Source of the DNA: an uncultured delta proteobacterium
Lineage (GTDB): Bacteria > UBA10199 > GCA-002796325 > 1-14-0-20-49-13
Direction of reading: 5' to 3'
NCBI GenBank assembly: GCA_903868375.1
Contig: CAIPVD010000083.1
Coordinates: forward strand, 1-8,681
Length of the DNA stretch: 8,681 bases
Below are positions 1 to 5,337 of this stretch, piece by piece. The position numbers were made by a program, and so were the translations under genes. Position 1 is the stretch's first letter. Each line of letters opens with the position of its first letter. Under the pieces are notes generated by a model. The model did not search any database, was not told where the DNA came from, and saw only the letters and a list, made by a program, of their open reading frames with translations.

Positions 1-37
1 CCGGCATTCCCAAAAATGCAGTTGATGTCATAGCCAT
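1..37 (-). CDS. Start of an unidentified leftward gene (5' end only)
   Basis: Only the first 12 codons are present, reading MAMTSTAFLGMP before the window edge. The start is supported by a good Shine-Dalgarno (CAGGAG on the minus strand, positions 50-45) 7 nt before the ATG at 37-35. A second in-frame ATG at 31-29 is a less well spaced alternative. A sigma70-like promoter lies upstream at 81-109. Twelve residues are too few to assign a family, so no function is proposed. The gene is divergent from the permease at 264, and the two share a 226-base intergenic region containing a large dyad. Confidence 0.7.
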   Translation of the reverse strand, partial: MAMTSTAFLGMP

Positions 38-80
38 AATTTTTCTCCTGTTAATTAAGTCCGTCGCTTAATTTCGGGAA

Positions 81-109
81 CTTATGCCAGCTATTGTAAT
101 GGCTGTCAA
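81..109 (-). promoter_or_regulatory. Sigma70-like promoter for the leftward partial gene
   Basis: On the minus strand there is a perfect -35 TTGACA (109-104), a 17-nt spacer and a -10 CATAAG (86-81, 4 of 6 consensus matches). The predicted start of transcription is near 74, giving a leader of about 37 nt that includes the Shine-Dalgarno at 50-45. This is a consensus match by eye only. Confidence 0.5.
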
Positions 110-130
110 GTGTTTTATGCGCCGCACTTG

Positions 131-209
131 ACCACTCATGACGGAGCAATTCAAGACGGAGCAAACACTTCCAAATTGCTCCGTCTGATTTTGCTCCGTC
201 ATGGGTGGT
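131..209. repeat. Large imperfect dyad with four copies of GACGGAGCAA
   Basis: Two 34-nt arms (131-164 and 176-209) are reverse complements at 29 of 34 positions and flank an 11-nt centre (165-175). Each arm holds the 10-mer GACGGAGCAA twice, at 140-149 and 155-164 on the plus strand and at 176-185 and 191-200 on the minus strand. Within an arm the copies are 15 nt apart. The outer copies extend to a perfect 13-nt inverted pair (137-149 with 191-203). No T-run follows either arm, so a rho-independent terminator is unlikely. The dyad sits between two divergent promoters, upstream of both -35 boxes. It could be an operator with four half-sites, a miniature inverted-repeat element or another dispersed palindrome; the sequence alone does not decide. 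Confidence 0.9.
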
Positions 210-228
210 ACCAAATAACCGAAATATT

Positions 229-255
229 TTGACTTTGAAACGGGCATCGTTTAAT
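229..255 (+). promoter_or_regulatory. Possible promoter for the permease-Nramp pair
   Basis: A -35 TTGACT (229-234) is followed after 15 nt by a -10-like TTTAAT (250-255, 5 of 6). The spacer is short. Other -10 registers, such as TAATTT at 252-257, give the normal 17-nt spacing but a weaker hexamer. Either way transcription would start within a few bases of the ATG at 264, which would leave almost no leader. Confidence 0.35.
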
Positions 256-263
256 TTTGCCGC

Positions 264-1832
264 ATGAGTTCCACCGCATTCAAGTATAAATGGGCCGCCA
301 AGGGCGACCTAAACGCATTCTTCGCTCTCATGCTCGACAACATGATGAACCTCGTCATCTTAACTGGCATCTTGGCGGGATTTGGATACCCGACGGAATA
401 CGTTTTCAAGCTAATGATCCCCGGCACCGCGCTTGGCGTCTTTATCGGCGACCTGGTCTATACCTATCTCGCATTCAAACTTGCAAAAGAGCGCGGCGAC
501 AGTAACGTCTGCGCAATGCCCTTGGGCCTCGATACGCCATCGACAATCGGTATATCATTAATAGTATTAGGCCCCGTCTGGCTCGAAACAAAAGATCCGA
601 TACTCACATGGCAGGTCGGTATGGCAACGACGGTTTGCATGGGGCTAATAAAAATAATATTCTCGTTCTTAGGCGAACATATCCGACGCATCGTCCCTAA
701 GGCGGGGCTTATCGGTTCGCTCGCGGGAGTTGGACTTGCGCTATTAGGCTTTTTACCGCTCATGCATATATTTGCAGCGCCGGTCGTTGGAATGATAGCG
801 TTCGGGCTGATACTTTACACGCTCGTTGCGAGTAAGCGCCTGCCATTCGGCATTCCCGGAGCATTTGCCGCGGTCATTATCGGCTCCGTTCTTTGGCACG
901 TTCTCGGGCGATACGACCTGCTCGGCACCGTTTATCACGCGCCGCAATTTAATTTCTTCCTCGGCTACCCTCACCCAACCTTGCAATTCTTGAACGGGTT
1001 CACCAAGGCGCTTAACTATCTCCCCGTTGCAATTCCGTTCGGAATACTCACAATAGTCGGCGGTATCAACGTAACTGAAAGCGCGATGCTCGCCGGCGAT
1101 ACATATAAAACACGAACGATACTTTTAACGGAAGCCTTCGCAACTTTAATTGCAGGGATCTGCGGCGGTGTCAGCCAATCGACGCCGTACATAGGCCATC
1201 CGGCGTTCAAAAAAATGGGTGCACGCGCTGCTTACACATTGGCAACAGGCATATTCATAGGGCTTGGCGGATGCTTAGGCTACGTGCAATCGATAGTCGA
1301 TCTGATACCGGCGGCTTCAGTTGCGCCAATTCTTGTCTTCGTAGGGCTTGAAATTATCGACCAAGGTTTTATGGATTGCCCGCGGAACCACGCATCGGCG
1401 GTCGGCATCGCGCTGCTTCCTTCCGTCGGCGAATTGATAAGAATAATTACTACCGGTCAATTGCACATAGATGAAGCGGTGATAAGCACGCTCCCCGCCG
1501 TTTTTCAGGCAGAGGCATTTCAGACTTTCAAACTTATAAACGCGATAGGCCACGGCTTTATAATAACGGCGATGCTCTGGGGAGCGGCGGTCGCTCATTT
1601 AATAGACGGTAAGATAAAGAACGCGGGCATCTATTTTCTGATCTGCGCATTCTTTACGTCATTCGGGCTCATCCACTCGACGCTGCCATCTGGCGGATTG
1701 TATGTCCCCTGCTGTTATCCGGACTATACGAGCGCATATTTTACGATCGGCTACCTCTGCATGGCAGCCATAATGTTCATCTGCATACGAGCCAACAACA
1801 ATGATCAACTTTCTAAAACAGCTACTGCATAA
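264..1832 (+). CDS. NCS2-like (xanthine/uracil-type) membrane permease
   Basis: A 522-residue, very hydrophobic protein, probably with 12-14 membrane helices in the inner membrane. The motif layout fits the xanthine/uracil/vitamin C permease superfamily (NCS2): GDLNAFF near residue 14, MPLGLDTPS (85-93), LPFGIPGAF (193-201), NVTESAMLAGD in the central part with Glu272 where family members place the TM8 substrate-binding acid, YIGHP (309-313), and VFVGLEIIDQGF followed by CPRNH in the TM10 region. The substrate is unknown: this branch is distant from characterised nucleobase carriers, and purine or pyrimidine transport is family inference. The start is the only ATG that keeps the amino-terminal GDLNAFF segment. 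It has no Shine-Dalgarno, and a possible -10 box ends 8 nt before it. The last 32 nt overlap the Nramp gene, which implies an operon. Confidence 0.8.
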   Translation: MSSTAFKYKWAAKGDLNAFFALMLDNMMNLVILTGILAGFGYPTEYVFKLMIPGTALGVFIGDLVYTYLAFKLAKERGDSNVCAMPLGLDTPSTIGISLIVLGPVWLETKDPILTWQVGMATTVCMGLIKIIFSFLGEHIRRIVPKAGLIGSLAGVGLALLGFLPLMHIFAAPVVGMIAFGLILYTLVASKRLPFGIPGAFAAVIIGSVLWHVLGRYDLLGTVYHAPQFNFFLGYPHPTLQFLNGFTKALNYLPVAIPFGILTIVGGINVTESAMLAGDTYKTRTILLTEAFATLIAGICGGVSQSTPYIGHPAFKKMGARAAYTLATGIFIGLGGCLGYVQSIVDLIPAASVAPILVFVGLEIIDQGFMDCPRNHASAVGIALLPSVGELIRIITTGQLHIDEAVISTLPAVFQAEAFQTFKLINAIGHGFIITAMLWGAAVAHLIDGKIKNAGIYFLICAFFTSFGLIHSTLPSGGLYVPCCYPDYTSAYFTIGYLCMAAIMFICIRANNNDQLSKTATA

Positions 1833-3057
1833 GCATGCGCCGGCACCTGGCGCCAAAGAGCTTTTGAAATATATAGGCCCAGGACTTCTTGTAACCGTCG
1901 GGTTCATCGACCCCGGAAATTGGGCAGCCAACATGGCGGCCGGCTCGCAATTCGGTTACGCGCTTCTGTGGATGGTAACGCTTTCAACGCTCATGCTCAT
2001 CATATTGCAGCACAATGCGGCCCATCTTGGTATTGCAAGCGGCCTTTGCCTCTCTGAAGCAGCAAGCAAACATTACAAGAAATGGATAAGCAGGCCGCTA
2101 CTTGCCACGGCAGTAGTCGCAGCAATTTCCACCGCACTTGCAGAGATCCTTGGCGCAGCAATAGGGCTTAACATGCTCTTTCACCTGCCGATAATCGTCG
2201 GCGCAGTGCTGACAAGCGTTCTAATTATCGTGATGATCGTGACCAATAGCTATAAAAAATTAGAGCGATGGATAATCGCCTTTGTTTCTCTTATCGGCAT
2301 TTCCTTTGTCTATGAGCTCGTGCTCTGCAAAGTAGATTGGCTGGCATCTGGAGCGGCATGGGTAACGCCATCATTCCCCTTGGGCTCGATGCCGATAATC
2401 ATGAGCGTTCTTGGCGCCGTAGTCATGCCGCACAACCTTTTCCTGCACAGCGAGATAATACAAAGCCGGCAGTGGAATCTTGAAGACGAAGCGGTTATTA
2501 ATAAACAGCTAAAGTTCGAATTCGCCGACACGCTTTTTGCCATGATAGTTGGATGGGCAATAAACTCCGCCATGATAATAGTTGCGGCGTCGGTTTTTTT
2601 CTCGAATCACATTCAAGTAACAGAATTACAGCAAGCAGAGGCGACCCTTCGCCCGCTTCTTGGAAATTCATCCGCAACAATATTCGCGTTCGCCCTTCTC
2701 TGCGCCGGCATTGCATCTTCCGTTACCGCGGCAATAGCAGGCGGTTCGATATTTGCTGGAATCTTTGGAGAACCGTTCAATGTAAAAGATACTCATTCGA
2801 GGACGGGAATTGTGATAACGATAGTAGGCGCACTAATAGCCATCGCATTTTTAAGCGACCCGTTCAAAGGGCTTATCTGGAGCCAGATAGTATTAAGTAT
2901 TCAGCTACCCATTACGATCTTCACGCTGATATTTTTGACATCATCGAAGAAAGTAATGGGAAGGCACGCAAATTCAACGTTTGTAAATGTGCTGAACTGG
3001 ATAATTGCAGCGATAGTTACGGCGCTTAACGTGATGCTGTTATCCAAAATTCTTTAA
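1801..3057 (+). CDS. Nramp-family divalent metal (Mn/Fe-type) transporter
   Basis: A 418-residue inner-membrane protein with about 11 helices, a normal length for bacterial Nramp/MntH. TM1 carries the metal-binding DPGN (Asp37, Asn40). TM6 carries MPHNLFLHS with metal-binding Met209 and conserved His211. TM3 carries LAEILGAAIGLN with Glu115. These residues define true Nramps, which import Mn2+ and Fe2+ with proton coupling. One deviation is visible: the TM3 position three residues before that Glu, Asp in E. coli MntH and Deinococcus Nramp, is Ala112. The ATG at 1801 lies inside the permease gene. Later starts would cut into or closely crowd TM1, so the overlap is believed, and translation is probably coupled because no strong Shine-Dalgarno is visible. 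The 3' end overlaps the convergent SOD gene by 18 nt. Family confidence is high; ion choice is inferred. Confidence 0.93.
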   Translation: MINFLKQLLHKHAPAPGAKELLKYIGPGLLVTVGFIDPGNWAANMAAGSQFGYALLWMVTLSTLMLIILQHNAAHLGIASGLCLSEAASKHYKKWISRPLLATAVVAAISTALAEILGAAIGLNMLFHLPIIVGAVLTSVLIIVMIVTNSYKKLERWIIAFVSLIGISFVYELVLCKVDWLASGAAWVTPSFPLGSMPIIMSVLGAVVMPHNLFLHSEIIQSRQWNLEDEAVINKQLKFEFADTLFAMIVGWAINSAMIIVAASVFFSNHIQVTELQQAEATLRPLLGNSSATIFAFALLCAGIASSVTAAIAGGSIFAGIFGEPFNVKDTHSRTGIVITIVGALIAIAFLSDPFKGLIWSQIVLSIQLPITIFTLIFLTSSKKVMGRHANSTFVNVLNWIIAAIVTALNVMLLSKIL

Positions 3058-3642
3058 GGCAAAATCCCAGTTAGCAATGTTCCAGTAATTTTCTAAGTAT
3101 TTCGCGCGGGCGTTCCGGTAATCGATGTAATACGCGTGTTCCCAGACGTCGCACGTTAGAAGCGGCTTCTTACCTTCGGTAATAGGCGTCTGCGCGTTGG
3201 ATGTGGAAACGATATCTAATGTGCCGTCTTTATTCTGCACAAGCCAAGCCCAACCGCTTCCGAACGTTCCGACCGCTACCTTTGTGAATGTTTCCTTGAA
3301 CGAATCGAAGCTCCCCCACTTTTTGTTGATCGCCTCGACAAGTTTTCCGGCCGGCTTCTTCGCGCTCTTTGGGCTTAAAGAATTCCAGTAGAATGTGTGA
3401 TTGTAAACTTGAGCTGCGTTATTGAATATGCCGGTCTGCTTTTCCTGCGGAGCTTTTTTAAGGCCGCCGGTGATGAGTTCTTCTAACGGCATGCTCTCAA
3501 GCCCCGTTCCTTCGAGCAGGTTGTTCAGGTTGGTTACGTACGTCGCGTGATGCTTTCCATAGTGATATTCCAGCGTCTCCGTGGAAATGTATGGCGTGAG
3601 AGCATCTTTCGAGAACGGCAATTCTGGCAATTTGTGTGGCAT
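3040..3642 (-). CDS. sodB: Iron-type superoxide dismutase
   Basis: A 200-residue Fe/Mn superoxide dismutase that converts superoxide to H2O2 and O2. The predicted metal ligands are His27, His82, Asp165 and His169, the last two within DVWEHAYYIDY. Gln78 in FNNAAQVYNHTFYWN is the active-site Gln position of Fe enzymes such as E. coli SodB, whereas Mn enzymes place the Gln in the second domain, so Fe is favoured; cambialistic use cannot be excluded. There is no signal peptide, so it is cytoplasmic. The start is fixed by a perfect AGGAGG (3656-3651) 8 nt upstream and a strong promoter at 3671-3699, making it the best-equipped expression unit in the window. It is divergent from the LhgO-like gene and converges on the Nramp gene with an 18-nt overlap. 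The Nramp product could supply its metal (inference). Confidence 0.96.
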   Translation of the reverse strand: MPHKLPELPFSKDALTPYISTETLEYHYGKHHATYVTNLNNLLEGTGLESMPLEELITGGLKKAPQEKQTGIFNNAAQVYNHTFYWNSLSPKSAKKPAGKLVEAINKKWGSFDSFKETFTKVAVGTFGSGWAWLVQNKDGTLDIVSTSNAQTPITEGKKPLLTCDVWEHAYYIDYRNARAKYLENYWNIANWDFALKNFG

Positions 3643-3670
3643 AGTTTGTTCCTCCTTGTTTGTTGTTGCG

Positions 3671-3699
3671 TTTATATTCGACTACGGTCTCCAAGTCAA
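3671..3699 (-). promoter_or_regulatory. Strong sigma70-like promoter of the SOD gene
   Basis: On the minus strand there is a -35 TTGACT (3699-3694, 5 of 6), a 17-nt spacer and a -10 TATAAA (3676-3671, 5 of 6). Transcription should start near 3664, giving a leader of about 22 nt that contains AGGAGG. No Fur-like or OxyR-like site is evident by eye. Confidence 0.65.
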
Positions 3700-3756
3700 T
3701 CTTACATTAGCCACTTTTTTCTTCCCGTTTTCCGCTTTTTCGTTTAGCTTACATCT

Positions 3757-4899
3757 ATGCAGATTTGTGTAATCGGCGGCGGCGTGGTCGGTTTGAATAT
3801 CGCGCTGGAACTTTCCGAAATCAAAGGATCGGAGATATTTCTTTTGGAAAAGGAAAAGTTCTTGGGGCATCACACGAGCACAAGAAACAGCGAAGTTATC
3901 CACGCCGGATTTGCATATCCATGCGGATCGTTGAAGGCAAAGTTATGCGTGGAAGGTTCGGCTCTAACCTACGAACTGCTTAAAAAGTTGAAAGTTCCAT
4001 TCAAAAAATGCGGAAAGTGGATCATTGCGTGCGGCAACGTCGAAGAAGCGGCGCTACACGAAGTAGAAAAGAACGCCAAAGCCTGCGGAGTAAAAGATCT
4101 AAAGCTCACAAGCGTTGCCGAATTCTATAAAGCCGAGCCGTCGGCGCAAAACGTAACGGGAGCGGCTTTTTCGGGAACCTCTGGAATAATGGACGCCTCA
4201 TCATATATCCGAGCACTGGAACTTGCGCTTTCTTCACGCCCAAACGTTCAGGTCGTCTATCCCTGCAAGGTCACGGGCATCGACAAGATGAACGCATCTA
4301 TCGAAACCGATCGCGGGCCCATGCAATACGATGTCTTGATAAATTCCGCGGGCCTCTGGGCAGATGAGGTTCACAGTATGACATGCAGAGGCGACGACTT
4401 CCAGATGTGCGCGCTGTATCAGATCGTTCCCTTCAAGGGCGAATACTATACTTGGCGAAAAGGAAAAGTCCTAACGATGATATATCCAGTGCCAAGCAGA
4501 TTCTTGTTACAGGCCAGCAAGGCAAGCAAAGCCAGCAAAGATATTGGTGATGCAACGCTTGTTTCCAGCATGGGAATTCACACGCACCGCAATATGGCTG
4601 GAGAACTTTTTGTTGGGCCTTCGCAGGTAAAACTTACACCGGACAAAAAAAGCGACTACTCGATAGAATCGCCGCCGGAACTTTTCGCGAACGAACTTTC
4701 AAAGTTCGTCAAAGATATAAGCGCGAAGGATCTGGAACCTGCATATGCCGGAAATCGGCCAAAACTCTACAAAGGCGGCCATCCTGTCGGAGATTTTGAG
4801 ATATTTAAAGACGGGAAAATCATCCACTTGTTAGGCATCGAATCGCCAGCACTCACCGCGGCGCCCGCAATTGCAAAATATGTTGGAAAAATGATCTGA
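3757..4899 (+). CDS. FAD-dependent oxidoreductase, L-2-hydroxyglutarate oxidase-like
   Basis: A 380-residue flavoprotein of the DAO fold. An amino-terminal Rossmann motif GGGVVG (7-12) is followed by the acidic ribose-binding residue Glu31 in FLLEKE. The LhgO/L2HGDH hallmark TSTRNSEVIHAG occupies 40-51, NSAGLWAD lies mid-protein, and the carboxy-terminal AGNRPKL and LGIESPALT (359-367) complete the FAD site. Relatives oxidise L-2-hydroxyglutarate to 2-oxoglutarate and pass electrons to quinone at the membrane; the exact substrate here is inferred. Between the MIYPVP segment and MGIHTHRN there is extra sequence including three ASK repeats (253-261) that typical family members lack. No Shine-Dalgarno precedes the ATG and no convincing -35 box was found. 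It is divergent from SOD, with 114 nt between start codons, and stops 1 nt before the convergent small gene. Confidence 0.85.
   Translation: MQICVIGGGVVGLNIALELSEIKGSEIFLLEKEKFLGHHTSTRNSEVIHAGFAYPCGSLKAKLCVEGSALTYELLKKLKVPFKKCGKWIIACGNVEEAALHEVEKNAKACGVKDLKLTSVAEFYKAEPSAQNVTGAAFSGTSGIMDASSYIRALELALSSRPNVQVVYPCKVTGIDKMNASIETDRGPMQYDVLINSAGLWADEVHSMTCRGDDFQMCALYQIVPFKGEYYTWRKGKVLTMIYPVPSRFLLQASKASKASKDIGDATLVSSMGIHTHRNMAGELFVGPSQVKLTPDKKSDYSIESPPELFANELSKFVKDISAKDLEPAYAGNRPKLYKGGHPVGDFEIFKDGKIIHLLGIESPALTAAPAIAKYVGKMI
4513..4539 (+). repeat. Three tandem 9-mers encoding ASK-ASK-ASK
   Basis: The units GCCAGCAAG, GCAAGCAAA and GCCAGCAAA run in frame inside the LhgO-like gene, differing at two of nine positions, and encode residues 253-261. 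They lie in a segment longer than in related flavoproteins. Repeat slippage is a likely origin (inference). Confidence 0.85.
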
Positions 4900-4900
4900 C

Positions 4901-5182
4901 CTACTCTTCGGTAACTTGGCCATCCGCAACTAGATATGTTCCGTTATCGTCGATGGCAATTCTGCTGCCGGTAGCCTTTACGATCACCGAACAGCCGTCG
5001 GCCGGAAGCTCAAATCCTATGAACGAATGCGAGCTTAGCGCCTTGAACTCCTGATACGTTTCGCACGAAACAGTTACAATATAGCTCTTGTCGTCGGCGT
5101 TCTTGACGAGAACTTCGGCAAACGACCGAAATGCGGTCAACAAGACCGCCGCTATCGCTAAAATTATGATAGATCGTTTCAT
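4901..5182 (-). CDS. Small exported protein of unknown function
   Basis: A 93-residue protein with a classic Sec signal peptide: MKR, a hydrophobic core of about 14 residues, and a likely cleavage after SFA at residue 22. The mature 71 residues contain exactly two cysteines (Cys40 and Cys64), which could form one disulfide in the periplasm. The alternating hydrophobic pattern and several Gly/Asp turns suggest a small beta-rich domain. No family is recognised. The start is supported because the signal peptide begins at this Met. It is unusual in lacking any Shine-Dalgarno: the 3' end of tRNA-Arg lies only 4 nt upstream, so the message probably comes from a transcript shared with the tRNA. Its 3' end is 1 nt from the convergent LhgO-like gene. 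Confidence 0.7.
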   Translation of the reverse strand: MKRSIIILAIAAVLLTAFRSFAEVLVKNADDKSYIVTVSCETYQEFKALSSHSFIGFELPADGCSVIVKATGSRIAIDDNGTYLVADGQVTEE

Positions 5183-5186
5183 AATG

Positions 5187-5259
5187 CGGGCCCAGCAGGA
5201 ATCGAACCTGCGACATCTTGCTTAGAAGGCAAGAGCTCTATCCTCTGAGCTATGGGCCC
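5187..5259 (-). tRNA. tRNA-Arg (anticodon UCU)
   Basis: A complete 73-nt cloverleaf reads on the minus strand. The acceptor stem pairs GGGCCCA with TGGGCCC, and the discriminator base is G. The D stem is GCTC/GAGC with GG in its loop. The anticodon stem is CTTGC/GCAAG around the loop CTTCTAA, giving anticodon TCT, which reads AGA. The T stem is GCAGG/CCTGC with loop TTCGATT. All stems are fully paired. CCA is not encoded: the bases after the discriminator are CATT and then the ATG of the exported-protein gene. The CCA must therefore be added after processing. Confidence 0.97.
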
Positions 5260-5274
5260 TTGAACTTCAATGTG

Positions 5275-5300
5275 AGGCGTGTTTATGTCACAACTCGCCT
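5275..5300. other. Imperfect hairpin between the 407-aa gene and the tRNA
   Basis: The arms AGGCGTGTT (5275-5283) and AACTCGCCT (5292-5300) can pair over 9 positions with one mismatch around an 8-nt loop. Neither strand has a T-run after it, so it is not a standard terminator. It overlaps the suggested tRNA promoter and also lies in the 3' tail of the 407-aa gene transcript. It may slow or mark the end of that transcript or be chance. Confidence 0.4.
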
Positions 5301-5311
5301 TAGCATTTCAA
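5282..5311 (-). promoter_or_regulatory. Possible promoter for tRNA-Arg and the exported-protein gene
   Basis: On the minus strand a -35-like TTGAAA (5311-5306) is followed after 18 nt by a -10-like CATAAA (5287-5282), which would start transcription about 15 nt before the mature tRNA. Both hexamers are imperfect. The other option is read-through from the 407-aa gene, which ends 78 nt upstream of the tRNA. Confidence 0.3.
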
Positions 5312-5337
5312 CATCAAAAAATATACGGGATGTCGTT

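Noticed and set aside
131..209. CRISPR array or rho-independent terminator
   Set aside because: The 10-mers occur as two direct and two inverted copies with no unique spacers of array length, and no T-run follows either arm.
2553..3029. A 158-codon rightward open frame
   Set aside because: It lies wholly inside the Nramp gene in another frame, and its translation is rich in Arg, Ser and Asn with no recognisable domain.
3040..3642. Manganese-type SOD
   Set aside because: The AAQ motif with Gln78 and the overall similarity to E. coli SodB favour the iron type, although metal use is not proven by sequence.
3700..3756. Leaderless promoter for the LhgO-like gene
   Set aside because: TAGCTT ends 6 nt before the ATG and no Shine-Dalgarno is present, but no acceptable -35 lies at the right distance.
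5010..5216. A 68-codon leftward open frame running through the tRNA gene
   Set aside because: It overlaps the tRNA and the better-supported exported-protein gene, and its translation shows no protein-like pattern or start signal.
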